Assembly: GCA_963766445.1 (NCBI GenBank)
Contig: CAVXZW010000004.1
Coordinates: forward strand, 1 to 48,838
Length of the DNA: 48,838 nucleotides
Source of the DNA: JAICYJ01 sp963766445
GTDB lineage: Bacteria; Actinomycetota; Thermoleophilia; Gaiellales; JAICJC01
Reading direction: 5' to 3'
Shown here: one piece after another, positions 9,410 through 17,941 of the stretch
Layout of the letters: every line of letters begins with the position of its first letter
How positions within the stretch are numbered: the first letter of the stretch is position 1
Position numbers and translations under genes: made by a program
The notes under the pieces: generated by a model
Databases searched by the model: none
The model's input: the letters and a program-made list of their open reading frames with translations, nothing else
Told to the model about the DNA's origin: nothing

Positions 9410-9556
9410 ATGACGCGGAACGACCGATCCCAGCCGCCCGAGCCGCAGCCCGACCCGGATCAGCGCACCGAGAAGGGCGAGGACCAGCTCGACCAGGCCC
9501 TCGAGGAGACCTTCCCGGCCTCCGACCCCGTCTCCGCCGAGGTGCCCGGCCGGTAG
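9410..9556 (+). CDS. Small acidic conserved protein with ETFPASDP motif
   Basis: A 48-residue ORF from ATG 9410 to TAG 9554-9556. It is hydrophilic and acidic, with a C-terminal block DQALEETFPASDPVSA that I recognise as recurring in short bacterial proteins of unknown function. No Cys, signal or membrane segment. It starts 33 bases after the kinase stop and may be cotranscribed with it. The SD is weak. Its last 97 bases overlap, in antisense, the 3' end of the Wzy-like gene, whose tail there looks non-native; the motif makes me favour this ORF as the real coding strand in the overlap. Confidence 0.6.
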   Translation: MTRNDRSQPPEPQPDPDQRTEKGEDQLDQALEETFPASDPVSAEVPGR

Positions 9557-10989
9557 CCGGCCACGCCGCGCGCGCCCAGCAGCCGCGCGCGCCTCGCCTC
9601 GGCCGCCGGCAGCGGCCGCGGCGCGACCCGGTTTCGCCCGATCGTGCCGGCCGCGTGCGCACAGCCCAGCAGCGCCCAGGCCGCCCCGCTGACGGAACTC
9701 TGCGTCATCAGGTTCGAGTCGCCGCTGGCCAGGATGTAGGCGACCGCGGCCGCGAACCCGGCCACCGCCGCCGCCTGCAGCGGCACCGAGCCGCTGCGCC
9801 GCGCCCAGCGCATCGCGAACGCGCATCCCACCGCCGCCGAGAGCAGCAGCCAGATGAATGCCACGAAGCCGAACACGCCGGTCTCCACCAGCGCCCGCAC
9901 GTAGTCGGAGTGGACGTGCGCCGAGCTGTCGGTCTCCTGCACGATCGAGCCCAGCCCCAGCCCTGTCAGCGGCTTCTGCTCGGCCTTCGGCAGGTTCTGA
10001 CGCCACAGCTCGACGCGCGTGTGGAACGAGTCACCGGTGCCGTACTGCACCTCCTGCTGCTGGTTCACCGACTGCACCCGCGAGTGCACCCCGGGCAGCG
10101 CCACGAACGCGATCGCGATCGCCAGCGGCACCATCACCAGCAGCACGCGGTAGCGCGCGATCCCCAGCACCAGCGCGCCCAGCACCACCATCACCCAGCC
10201 GGTGCGCGTGTACGACAGCACCAGTGCCATCCCGGTCATCGCCCCCACGGCCAGCGCCAGCCACCGCCACGGGCCGCGGGCAGCGAACACCAGCGCCAGC
10301 GCCGCCACCGTCACCACCGCCAGGTAGATGCCGTAGGGATCGGGCTGCAGGAACGTGCCGTTGGCGCGGTTGAGGTCGCCGATCGCCTGGGTCGAGTTGG
10401 TCGCCCACTGCCCGATGCCGACCGCCGCGGGCACCACCGCCGAGGCCACGATCGCCGCCAGCAGCCGCGCCACCGCCGCCGGGCTATTGACCGCCAGGTA
10501 GGCCAGCGCGTAGGTGACCAGCACCGCGCACAGGCGCATCCACTCGGTCACGGCCGGGCCGGTCGCGGCCGCCACGAACAGTCCGATCATCGCGATCCCG
10601 GCGAACGTCAGGTAGGGGAAGATCGACGGCGCCCGCCGCAGCAGCCGCCAGCGCTCGATCATGTAGGGCGCGCCCACCGCGATCACGAGCACGGCGAACA
10701 CCGAGGCCGGGTTCAGCGTGACCCCGTGGTAGGACGCCAGCGTGCGATCGGCGAACAGGTCGAGGCTGGGCCGCACCAACACCAGCAGCAGCACGCCCGC
10801 CTCCAGCCGCCACGCGAACACCAGCGGCACGGCCACCACCAGTCCCGCGGCGAGCAGCAGCTCGGAGCGGCCGCTGGCAAGCCCGATCCCGTAGCCGGCG
10901 ACGGCCAGCGCCAGCACGGTCGCCCATACCAGCGGGCCGCCGCGAAGCGGTCGCTGCGTGATCGGCTGGAGCTGAGCGACTGCGAGCAC
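9460..10989 (-). CDS. O-antigen ligase/Wzy-type polysaccharide polymerase
   Basis: A 509-residue polytopic membrane protein with about 11 hydrophobic segments. The central loop carries the Wzy_C-type pattern: LSYTRTGWVMVVLGALVLG and later PLTGLGLGSI ... HVHSDYVRALVETGVFGF, the conserved extracellular loop with a His. Such proteins join lipid-linked repeat units or ligate glycans outside the membrane. The GTG start at 10989 lies 3 bases after the stop of the copolymerase-like gene, so the pair is translationally coupled. The last 35-45 residues (SSRAWSSWSSPFSVR) look non-native and lie antisense to the 9410 ORF; a real stop may have been lost to an indel. Confidence 0.83.
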   Translation of the reverse strand: MLAVAQLQPITQRPLRGGPLVWATVLALAVAGYGIGLASGRSELLLAAGLVVAVPLVFAWRLEAGVLLLVLVRPSLDLFADRTLASYHGVTLNPASVFAVLVIAVGAPYMIERWRLLRRAPSIFPYLTFAGIAMIGLFVAAATGPAVTEWMRLCAVLVTYALAYLAVNSPAAVARLLAAIVASAVVPAAVGIGQWATNSTQAIGDLNRANGTFLQPDPYGIYLAVVTVAALALVFAARGPWRWLALAVGAMTGMALVLSYTRTGWVMVVLGALVLGIARYRVLLVMVPLAIAIAFVALPGVHSRVQSVNQQQEVQYGTGDSFHTRVELWRQNLPKAEQKPLTGLGLGSIVQETDSSAHVHSDYVRALVETGVFGFVAFIWLLLSAAVGCAFAMRWARRSGSVPLQAAAVAGFAAAVAYILASGDSNLMTQSSVSGAAWALLGCAHAAGTIGRNRVAPRPLPAAEARRARLLGARGVAGYRPGTSAETGSEAGKVSSRAWSSWSSPFSVR

Positions 10990-10992
10990 GGC

Positions 10993-12282
10993 TCAGGCCG
11001 TGGGCTGCTCGACCGGCCGGGCGGCTGTGGTGGCGCGGCTCAGCAGCGAGGTTCCCGCCGCCTTGCGGCCGCGGTCAAGGCACACGCGCACGCGTCCGCT
11101 GACGACCGCGTCCTCGAGCAGCTCGAGCATCGACTCCAGGTCGCTCCAGGTGCTGCGGCTGCGGCGCAACGAGAGCACCGTCACGGTCGCCACGGCCGTC
11201 GACACCAGCCCGGAGGGGTGCTCGAGCAGCGCCGGCGCATCGACCACCACGACCTCGCCCTCCCGTGAGCCCGCGAGCGCGTCGCGCAGCCGCGGCAGCG
11301 ATGACAGCACCGCCGTGCCCGCGTCGACCTGCGTCCAGCCGGCGTCGCCGGAGCGGGCGATGCCGCTCTCCGACAGCCACGTGGTCGGCCGTCCCGACTG
11401 GGCGAACGACTCGGCCAGGGTGCGTGACAGCCCGCCGCCGTGGTCGCCCTTGGGTGTGACCACCGCGATCACCCCGCCCTTGGCGTCGACGCCGCCCACC
11501 TCGGCCAGCGCTCGCAGCGCCTCCACCGAGTCGGGCTTCGAGGGATCGACCGCGAGCGAGCGAACGCCGGCGGCACGCAGGTCGCCGGTGCTGCGGATGC
11601 GCGGGTCGGCCTGGCCGATCCCGAGCGCGATCGCGATGCCGAGGATGATCCCGGCCAGGATCCCGCCGGCCAGGAGCGCCGCGCCGGGCAGCGTCTTTGC
11701 GGCGGAGGTGGTCGTTGCGCCGTTGGGGTGGATGCCCTGGGTGAGGTTGCTCGCGGCCGTCTGCAGCCGCGCCACCGCGGTCGCGTCGCCGCCGTGTGAC
11801 TGCAGCGTGTTCGCGGCCTGCAACAGCTGCTTCTTCTCGCTGCTGATGCGCTGGTGGACGAGCGCCTTCACATACGCGTTGAGGCGGGCGGCGACGACGG
11901 CCTCGGACGAGTTGTCCGAATAGCTGAGCTGGATGTCGGTGCCGTCCAGCGCCGCGAAGCCGAGGTTGTCGAGGTACTGGCGGGCCGTGGTGCCGTTCTT
12001 CAGCGCGGCGGCCGCGGCCGCCGCCACCTGGGGGTCGACGAACTCGTTCTTGGTCAGATCCTGCGCGGAGTGCACGGCCGTGAACGGCTGCGGCTGGCCC
12101 TGGAACTGGTAGCTCACCGTCGTGTCCTGAATGTGGACGCGGGCGGTCGCCTTCGCGTCGGAGATGTGGTGGCCGGACAGCGCCATCGCCGCGACCGCCA
12201 CCAGCACGGCGCACAGCGGCAAGAGCCACCAGCGGCGCACGACATGCGCAGTTGCCCTGCCCAGGGTCAATTCCGGTCTCAC
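10993..12282 (-). CDS. Wzz/Wzc-like polysaccharide copolymerase with degenerate BY-kinase domain
   Basis: The start is GTG 12282, chosen because GGGAGGA (12288-12294) lies 5 bases upstream and the open frame above it is poor; 429 residues. First TM helix about residues 16-35 (WWLLPLCAVLVAVAAMAL), a long extracytoplasmic helical region typical of chain-length determinants, second TM about 205-230 (ALLAGGILAGIILGIAIALG). The cytoplasmic C-terminal part looks like a BY-kinase, but the Walker A region reads TPKGDHGGGLSRTLAESF, where active members have a GxGKS/T loop, so the ATP-binding Lys is missing; a Walker B-like strand EVVVVDAPALL remains. Likely sets chain length with the adjacent polymerase without kinase activity. 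Confidence 0.8.
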   Translation of the reverse strand: MRPELTLGRATAHVVRRWWLLPLCAVLVAVAAMALSGHHISDAKATARVHIQDTTVSYQFQGQPQPFTAVHSAQDLTKNEFVDPQVAAAAAAALKNGTTARQYLDNLGFAALDGTDIQLSYSDNSSEAVVAARLNAYVKALVHQRISSEKKQLLQAANTLQSHGGDATAVARLQTAASNLTQGIHPNGATTTSAAKTLPGAALLAGGILAGIILGIAIALGIGQADPRIRSTGDLRAAGVRSLAVDPSKPDSVEALRALAEVGGVDAKGGVIAVVTPKGDHGGGLSRTLAESFAQSGRPTTWLSESGIARSGDAGWTQVDAGTAVLSSLPRLRDALAGSREGEVVVVDAPALLEHPSGLVSTAVATVTVLSLRRSRSTWSDLESMLELLEDAVVSGRVRVCLDRGRKAAGTSLLSRATTAARPVEQPTA

Positions 12283-12362
12283 CTGACTCCTCCCAACGTT
12301 GCCCGCCCCATGGTACCGGCGATCTTCGCCCGCGTACATTGAGCCCGCATGAAGGGGTGCGC

Positions 12363-12945
12363 CTAGGGCGCCAGCTGGCGCAGCGTCCAGCCGTCGCCGT
12401 TGCGCCGGAACTGGCGGCGCCTGTGCAACCGGTGCTCGCCGTGCTCCCAGAACTCGATCGCGTGGGGCACCAGCAGATAGCCGCCCCAGTGCGGTGGCCG
12501 TTCCACCGCGCGCTCGCCCCAGCGCCGCTGCTCCTGGGCATAGGCGTCGAGCAGCACCTCACGCGACTCCAGCTCCCGGCTCTGCTGGCTGGCCCACGCG
12601 CCCAGCTGGCTCTCGCGCGGCCGCGATGCGAAGTAGGCGTCACTGGCCGCGTCGTCCAGCGGCCGCACCGGGCCCTCGGCCCGCAGCTGCAGCCCCGGCG
12701 GCTCCCAGTAAAACGCGATCGCAGCCCACGGGTTCGCGGCCAGCTCGTCTCCCTTGCGGCTCTCGCGGTTCGTGTAGAAGCGGAAACCCTCCTGGTCGAG
12801 CCCGCGCATCAGCACCATCCGCACCGACGGGTGGCCCTGCTCGTTGGCCGTCGCAAGCGCCATCGCCTCGGGTTGCGGCGGCGCCGGCGCGGGCGGCCGC
12901 GTCCAGCCAACTCTGTGCCAGCGCGATCGGGTCGGGGACGGTCAC
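12363..12945 (-). CDS. pdxH: Pyridoxamine 5'-phosphate oxidase, one frameshift
   Basis: PdxH oxidises pyridoxine or pyridoxamine 5'-phosphate to PLP using FMN. The long frame (12363-12863) has family signatures: SVRMVLMRGLDQEGFRFYTN (FMN-binding strands), ANPWAAIAFYWEPPGLQLR, SRPRESQLGAWASQQS and the C-terminal HRRRQFRRNGDGWTLRQLAP ending in the typical RLxP. The N-terminus lies in another frame from GTG 12945 (TVPDPIALAQSWLDAAARAG) and joins through a slip near 12872, where a run of GCCGCCGC precedes PEAMALATANEQG. Joined length is about 193 residues, slightly short of the usual 200-220. Soluble, dimeric in the family. It is leftward, downstream of the cupredoxin gene, 15 bases away. Confidence 0.85.
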
Positions 12946-12960
12946 GCTGGGGATTCTCCC

Positions 12961-13318
12961 TCAGGTCACGGTCAGCTTGGCATTCATACCCAGCGCGCGG
13001 TGCCCGGGGATGCCGCAGAACACGCGAGTAGACGCCCGGCTTCAGGTTGACCGTGATGGTGGCCGTGCCGCCGCTGCGGATGCGACCGCTGAAGCCGTAC
13101 TGCGATCCGTGCTTGCGGATCTTGATGTTGTGGTCGTCCTGCCCGAAGTTGTGGATCGAGAACGTGATCGTGCCGTGGGGCACCTTCAGCCGGCTCAGCG
13201 TCACGCTCCACTCACGCTCGGAAACGCCGACCGCGCTGCCGCTCGCGGCACCGCTCCAGGCGGGCGAGACGAGCACGAACAGGCACAGCGCAGCGGCCAG
13301 TGTCACGAGACCCCTCAT
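12961..13318 (-). CDS. Secreted cupredoxin (plastocyanin-like), one frameshift
   Basis: The ATG at 13318 gives a signal peptide (MRGLVTLAAALCLFVLVSPA) after a GAGGGG SD; the frame is open upstream but not signal-like. The body is a single cupredoxin domain: HGTITFSIHNFGQDDHNIKI supplies the first His, and after a slip near 13027 the other frame gives VFCGIPGHRALGMNAKLTVT and a stop at 12961, supplying Cys, His and Met. The type I copper set His-Cys-His-Met is therefore complete once one base is removed. About 118 residues. Likely an exported electron carrier or copper-binding protein. In the uncorrected frame the protein would lose its copper site and run on into pdxH. Confidence 0.75.
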
Positions 13319-13413
13319 CGCCCCTCGTATCGGCGCGGACGCCCGTGCCCACCATCCCCCGATCGGCCGATTCACCCGTATGCTCCTCCGGTGTCGGGAA
13401 GAAGAACCGGTCC

Positions 13414-14494
13414 ATGACCCTGCTCCTGCGTGTCATCTTGGTGGTCGTCCTCTCGGCGATCGTGCTTGCGATCGCCTACGTGGTCGTCACCGACCCGGGA
13501 TCCGGTACCGACGTGACCGCCCGTGGGCACCGTCCGCCGGTGCAGGGCGACGTCGGCGTCGCCGTCAAGCTCGGCCGCGGGCACGCCGTGATGGCGTCGG
13601 GGCCGGCCGGGCTGTGGGTGGCGCGGCAGCCCCCGACCGGCCCAGCCGGGCGAAGTCGAGCAAATCGACACCCGCACCGGCCAGCCGGAGCACGCCTATC
13701 AGGTCAACATCCTGCCGGAGGGGATCGCCGTCGGGCATGGCGTGATCTGGGTGCTGGGCACGAAGCCGAACGGCGACCTGGCCACGCTGCTTCGGATCGA
13801 TCCCTCCAGCGGCCGCGTCCAGCACCGCCTGCAGCTGGCTGAGCAGCCCTCGTGCGCCACCGAGAAGTTCGCCAGCTGCTACCCGGTCGCGGCCACCGAC
13901 GGCGTCTGGGTGCCGCTGCTCGACGAGATCGTGCACGTCAACCGATCGGGCACGATGGCCGACCAGACGGTGCAGGTGAACGGCCATGTCTGGGATCTCA
14001 CCGGCAGCCTCGGCCAGCTGTGGGCGCTGGCCGAGACCGCGATCTACCGGATCACCGAGAGCACCGGCCTCAGCCAGCGGATCGGCCTCAAGAAGAAGGT
14101 GGGGGTGGGCGTGCAATCGAACCACGTCACCGCCGACGGCCACTCGGTGTGGGTCTCGAGCTACCCGCGCGACACCACCACGAAGCCCGGCCGCCTGACC
14201 CGGATCAACCCGGGCGAGGCGCCGCAGGTGACGGTGTCGCGGATCTACCCGGGCGCGGGTGCGCTGGCGCTGGTGGACGGCGGCCTGTGGGTGGCCCGGT
14301 TCGACGGCCAGGGCGAGCTCGACCGGCTGAACGCGGCTACCGGCGCGCTCACCGGGCCGTTCCTGGTGGTGCCGAACGACCCGACCGTGCTGGTCGAGCG
14401 GGGCGGCGGCCTGTGGGTGCTCAGCTACGTGTCCAGCGGCAACGTGCGCACGGTCACGAAGGTGACGCTGACGCCGGCGGCGGCGGCGAAGTAA
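13414..14494 (+). CDS. Membrane-anchored Vgb/YVTN-type propeller protein, one frameshift
   Basis: The ATG at 13414 starts an N-terminal anchor (LLRVILVVVLSAIVLAIAYV), then ASGPAGLWVARQ. The frame slips near 13640; the next frame continues VEQIDTRTGQPEHAYQVN, VIWVLGTKPNGDLATLLRID, LWALAETAIYRITE, VWVSSYPRDTT, GLWVARFDGQGELDRLN and ends at 14494. Each repeat ends in a W-V/A pair, like Vgb/YVTN propellers. About 359 residues. Extracytoplasmic by inference, with unknown ligand; no catalytic His of virginiamycin lyase can be assigned. It is followed after 9 bases by a glycosyltransferase, so a role near cell-surface glycans is possible. Confidence 0.7.
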
Positions 14495-14503
14495 CGTTCA
14501 CGG

Positions 14504-15526
14504 GTGCGCATCGCGATCATCGCCCCGGCCTGGTTTGCGGTGCCGCCCACCCGGTACGGCGGCATCGAGTGGGTGGTGTCGATCCTGGCCGACGGGCTGG
14601 TCGACCACGGGCACGAGGTGACGCTGTTCGCGGCCGGCGACTCGCAGACCAAGGCGCGGCTGGTGACCAGCTACGACGATCCGCCCAGCATGCGCATCGG
14701 GCTGTCGATGCCCGATCTGCACCACGCGCTCACCTGCTTCGCCAACGCCGACCAGTTCGACCTGATCAACGACCACTCCGGCCCGCTGGCGGGCGCGCTC
14801 GGCGGCGCCTGCGCCGCGCCGGTCTGCCACACGGTGCACGGGCCGCTGACCGGCGAGCCGGGCGACGTCTACTCGCTGATCGACCGGGTCAGCCCATCGG
14901 TCGGCCTGATCTCGATCTCCGACCACCAGCGCACGCCGCTGCCCGACATCAACTGGCTGGCCACCTGCCACAACGCGATCGCGATGGACGCCTACCCGTT
15001 CCACGAGGCCGATGACGGCTACCTGCTGTTCCTGGGCCGGATGTCGCCCGACAAGGGGGCGCACAACGCCGTGCGGGTGGCGGCCGAGATGGGGCTGCCG
15101 ATGATCCTGGCCGGCAAGATGCACGACGTGGCCGAGCGGGAGCACTTCGAGGCCAACGTGAAGCCGTTTCTGTCGGACGACATCCGCTACGTGGGCGAGG
15201 TCAGCCACGACGAGAAGGTGCGGCTGCTGCAGCGGGCGCGGGCGACCGTGTTCCCGATCCAGTGGCCGGAGCCGTTCGGCCTGGTGATGGTGGAGTCGAT
15301 GGCCTGCGGCACGCCGGTGGTGGCGACGCGGTTCGGGGCCGTGCCGGAGGTGATCGAGCAGGGGCGCAGCGGCGTGATCGTGGACGAGTTCGCGGAGCTG
15401 GCGGCCGGGGTGGAGCAGGCGCTGTCGCTGGATCCCGCCGAGTGCCGGGCAAGCGCGGTGGAGCGGTTCTCGCCGCGGCGGATGATCGAGGACTACGAGG
15501 CGGCGTACGTGCAACTACTGGCCTGA
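14504..15526 (+). CDS. GT4-family glycosyltransferase
   Basis: 340 residues from GTG 14504, intact. The N-terminal Rossmann half begins RIAIIAPAWFAVPPTRYGGI (the Gly-rich donor/acceptor loop of GT4 enzymes) and holds HEVTLFAAGDS. The C-terminal half has LLFLGRMSPDKGAHNAVRVA and the EX7E motif EPFGLVMVESMACGTPVVA that contacts the sugar-nucleotide. Such enzymes transfer hexoses from UDP- or GDP-sugars with retention. Soluble or peripheral. It starts 9 bases after the propeller gene; the next gene follows in 23 bases, so the three may be cotranscribed. The specific donor cannot be read from sequence. Confidence 0.9.
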   Translation: MRIAIIAPAWFAVPPTRYGGIEWVVSILADGLVDHGHEVTLFAAGDSQTKARLVTSYDDPPSMRIGLSMPDLHHALTCFANADQFDLINDHSGPLAGALGGACAAPVCHTVHGPLTGEPGDVYSLIDRVSPSVGLISISDHQRTPLPDINWLATCHNAIAMDAYPFHEADDGYLLFLGRMSPDKGAHNAVRVAAEMGLPMILAGKMHDVAEREHFEANVKPFLSDDIRYVGEVSHDEKVRLLQRARATVFPIQWPEPFGLVMVESMACGTPVVATRFGAVPEVIEQGRSGVIVDEFAELAAGVEQALSLDPAECRASAVERFSPRRMIEDYEAAYVQLLA

Positions 15527-15549
15527 CGGATGTAGAGTGGAGAGCGATC

Positions 15550-16156
15550 GTGCGTCGGCTCCTGATCATCTTTCTATGTTTCTTCGGTGGCGGCGTACTG
15601 CTGCTCCTGCTGCTGCGCGCGGCGCGCGGGCCGGCGTCGTACGCGGACGAGCCGGAGCGGGAGCCGTATTGGGAGGCCGAGCCGGTCGTCCGAGGCCGAG
15701 CCTGAGGCCGATCTCGAGCCGGTCGCTGAGGCGGAGCCCGAGCCGGTCCCTGAGGCGGAGCCCGAGCCGGCCGCTGAGGCGGGGCAGGAGACCGAGGAGA
15801 TACCGGTGGTCGACCTGCGGGACGACGACGTGGTCGCGCCGTCGGCGAAGGGCGACGACGGCAAGGGGCGGATGGCCGAGGCGGCGGCGCTGCGGGCCGA
15901 GATCGTGGAGCGGGTCGAGCGGCGGCCGTTGTTCGTGATGGCGGAGGAGCGAAACGTGCCGTACTTCCGGCTGTTCTTCATGACAAAGCCGGAGCTGCTC
16001 GACGCGATCCTGGAGGTCGAGCACGTGCCTCCGCACGACGTGATGCCCTCGCAGGAGGCGCTCGACCGGGTGCGGGAGATCGCGGTCGAGGCGTACCGCA
16101 GGCACGAGGAGATCGCGGCAGAGGAAGCGGAGCTCAGCGGCCAGGCTTCAGCCTGA
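15550..16156 (+). CDS. Single-TM protein with Glu/Pro repeat linker, one frameshift
   Basis: The GTG at 15550 follows GGAGAG with about 5-6 bases spacing. The N-terminus is one strong membrane helix (RLLIIFLCFFGGGVLLLLLL). The frame ends early at 15705, but removing one C near 15692 joins it to an Ala/Glu/Pro repeat region (units like AEPEPVPEAEPEP), then a soluble domain of about 100 residues with VERRPLFVMAEERNVPYFRL and LLDAILEVEHVPPHDVMPSQ. About 201 residues joined. I do not recognise the C-terminal domain; it is rich in charged helices. The Glu/Pro segment likely spaces the domain from the membrane on the cytoplasmic side, but topology is not certain. Confidence 0.65.
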
Positions 16157-16173
16157 ACCTGCACGGCAGGGAC

Positions 16174-16509
16174 TCAGCGTCGCCGGGCCGTCAACTCCTC
16201 GATGCCCGACGCCGCGATTGGCTCCCGCACATACTCGTTAGCGTCGACCTCGAACACCACCCCCGATTCCCGGCACCGCCGTGAGGTCGTCTGCAGACAG
16301 CGCAGGCCCGCCTCGTCGATCGTGACCAGGTCGGCAAAGTCCAGCCTGAGCCGCTGCACGCGATCCTCGAGCGCCCTTTCGATGATCGCCTGGAGCTCTC
16401 CGCACGTCTCGTGGTCGAGCACGCCCTGGCAGATGATGACCTCCGAGTTGTCTGAGCGGCTGTGGAGTACGTCGAATCTGGATGATTCCACCAGCGATCG
16501 CCCCCTCAC
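16174..16509 (-). CDS. STAS-domain protein lacking a phosphoacceptor hydroxyl
   Basis: 111 residues, one STAS (SpoIIAA/RsbV-like) domain: SEVIICQGVLDHETCGEL, then LRLDFADLVTIDEAGLRCLQ. Family members act as anti-sigma antagonists and are controlled by phosphorylation in a D-S-[ST]-G motif. Here that motif reads D-E-A-G, with neither hydroxyl residue and an acidic Glu, so switching by an RsbW-type kinase seems unlikely. It is a close paralogue of the STAS protein at 42041-42376, sharing the blocks LHSRSDNSEVIIC and AGLRCL and most of the rest. A GGGTAT resembling a stress-sigma -10 lies about 30 bases upstream, but no matching -35 is seen. Confidence 0.87.
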   Translation of the reverse strand: MRGRSLVESSRFDVLHSRSDNSEVIICQGVLDHETCGELQAIIERALEDRVQRLRLDFADLVTIDEAGLRCLQTTSRRCRESGVVFEVDANEYVREPIAASGIEELTARRR

Positions 16510-16611
16510 GGGTTCGCGGCCCTCATCTCATTGATACCCACCGCCTGGGGATTCATGCCTGAGCCGATGGTCGCCGCGGCGACAGAGGCGTTCCAGTCGC
16601 GTTGACCCGGG

Positions 16612-17364
16612 TCACCGCGCCGTGCCTGCCTTCTTCCTCGTCGATGGTCGGCGGCTGGGCTTGGAGGATGCCTTGAGCGACTCCTCGAGAGCTGCCATCA
16701 GATCCGGTGCCTCGGCCGGCTGATCGGGTTCAGGCACGGTGATCTTCTCGCCCTTCGCCTTCTTCCTGATCACGCGCAGCAGCGCCGCCCGGTAGCTGTC
16801 CTCGTACTTCTCAGGCCGGAATGCGCCCGCCATGGTGTCGATCAGCCGGCGCGCTGCCTTCAGCTCTCCGGCGGTGATCCGCTGCCGTTTCGGCTTGGCG
16901 GCCGCAGCGTCGCGGATCTCGTTGGCGAAGTACATCTTTTCCAGGAACAGCACCCCGTCGTTCACGCGCAGGCAGCCCAGCTGTTGGCGGTTGTGGAAGA
17001 TGTAGCTACAGATCGCGGCCAGGCCGGACTCCTCCATCGCCTTCGACAGCAGCGCGTATACGTGCGCCGCAGCACCGTCGTCGGCCGGGCCGAGGTAGAA
17101 GGTGCGCTCGGCCTTGGCCGCCTCGAAGTCGGACTCCTCCAGCACCACCATCGACCCGTCCTCGAGCTCGTAAGCGCGGGCGATCTGCGAATCGGGGACG
17201 TGCTTGCCCTCCTTCTTGCAGACCTTGTCATAGCCGATTGGAGAGTCGTCCTTGGTGTGGATCATGTGAAAGCGCAGGTCCTGCTCGTCGATCGCGGCAT
17301 ACATCGCGACCGGCGCGTTCACCAGCCCGAACGAGATACTGCCCTTCCAGATCGAGCGCGGCAC
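16612..17364 (-). CDS. ku: Ku-family DNA end-binding protein
   Basis: Bacterial Ku binds DNA ends as a homodimer and recruits ligase D in non-homologous end joining. The GTG start at 17364 follows GGGAGGG, giving 250 residues, slightly short of typical Ku (about 260-300). It opens with the canonical RSIWKGSISFGLVNAPVAMY, followed by LRFHMIHTKDDSPIGYDKVC, ERTFYLGPADD and the YFANEIRD core. The C-terminal tail is Lys/Arg-rich (KASSKPSRRPSTRKKAG), as in Ku proteins that use a basic tail for DNA threading. No ligase D, polymerase or nuclease gene is in the window. It has a sigma-B-like promoter with an overlapping palindrome upstream. Confidence 0.93.
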   Translation of the reverse strand: MPRSIWKGSISFGLVNAPVAMYAAIDEQDLRFHMIHTKDDSPIGYDKVCKKEGKHVPDSQIARAYELEDGSMVVLEESDFEAAKAERTFYLGPADDGAAAHVYALLSKAMEESGLAAICSYIFHNRQQLGCLRVNDGVLFLEKMYFANEIRDAAAAKPKRQRITAGELKAARRLIDTMAGAFRPEKYEDSYRAALLRVIRKKAKGEKITVPEPDQPAEAPDLMAALEESLKASSKPSRRPSTRKKAGTAR

Positions 17365-17404
17365 GTTCCACCCTCCCTGTCGCGTTGCATCGAGTGCCGC
17401 TGTG

Positions 17405-17432
17405 ATTCCCCCGGTTCGCTCAGTCGAACCGG
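17405..17432 (-). promoter_or_regulatory. Ku promoter: GTTC-N15-GGGAAT overlapping a perfect inverted repeat
   Basis: On the minus strand GTTC (17426-17429) and GGGAAT (17405-17410) are 15 bases apart, 40 bases before the Ku start, one base off the GTTT-N14/16-GGGWA pattern found elsewhere in the window. The inverted repeat CCGGTTCG-N6-CGAACCGG (17411-17432) covers the -35 element and spacer, placed where a repressor or activator could act. Confidence 0.5.
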
Positions 17433-17451
17433 CCTCAGCACCGCGGCCCCG

Positions 17452-17814
17452 TCACGCTGCCGGTTGATCCATCGGTGGCACAGCTCGCAACGCCGCGGCG
17501 CGCGTCTCGAATACCGGAAGCAACGTGGACACGCCGGTGAGATCCAGCGCCCTGCTGACGGCCCCCCGATTGGGCACGACCACCAGAAGAGTCTCTCCCC
17601 GCTCCATGAAGCTGAGGAGCGTGCGGATCACCGTCGAGTCGATGAACGACGCCTCACTGAAATCCGCCACCACGGTGGTACCGGACTCAGCGATCCGCTC
17701 GAATGCCGCCTCGATGGTTGGCGCCGTCGAAAGGTCGTGCTCTCCGGCAAGCTGGAGCACCCAAAGCGAGTCGCCTAGCCGCTCAATCTCGACCGTTCCC
17801 AGATCCCTGTCCAC
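17452..17814 (-). CDS. STAS-domain anti-sigma antagonist-like protein
   Basis: The start is GTG 17814 because AGGAG lies about 6 bases upstream and the STAS fold begins there; the longer frame to 17907 adds non-conserved sequence. 120 residues. LGDSLWVLQLAGEHDLSTAP forms the first strands, and VADFSEASFIDSTVIRTLLS carries the phosphoacceptor region as D-S-T-V, with Ser and Thr present but the usual following Gly replaced by Val. This is the one STAS protein in the window that best keeps the switch motif. Expected to bind or release an anti-sigma kinase such as the one at 27326. The divergent Cys-free upstream region contains the palindrome CGTGATCACG. Leftward, upstream of ku. Confidence 0.82.
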   Translation of the reverse strand: MDRDLGTVEIERLGDSLWVLQLAGEHDLSTAPTIEAAFERIAESGTTVVADFSEASFIDSTVIRTLLSFMERGETLLVVVPNRGAVSRALDLTGVSTLLPVFETRAAALRAVPPMDQPAA

Positions 17815-17941
17815 CAGAAGCTCCTCTCGTTGACGAAGCGAACTTGTGGAGGCTGGAAGCCTCGCTCTATGTGCCCCAAATGTAGCCCTCGGCGTGATCA
17901 CGATCAACCCTCGCGATCACACCGCCGAGGCACCATCAGGC

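Noticed and set aside
8274..9662. 462-codon minus-strand ORF
   Set aside because: Antisense to the Ser/Thr kinase, no recognisable fold.
9655..11268. 537-codon plus-strand ORF
   Set aside because: Antisense to the Wzy-like and Wzz-like genes; full of His/Arg/Gln repeats typical of shadow frames.
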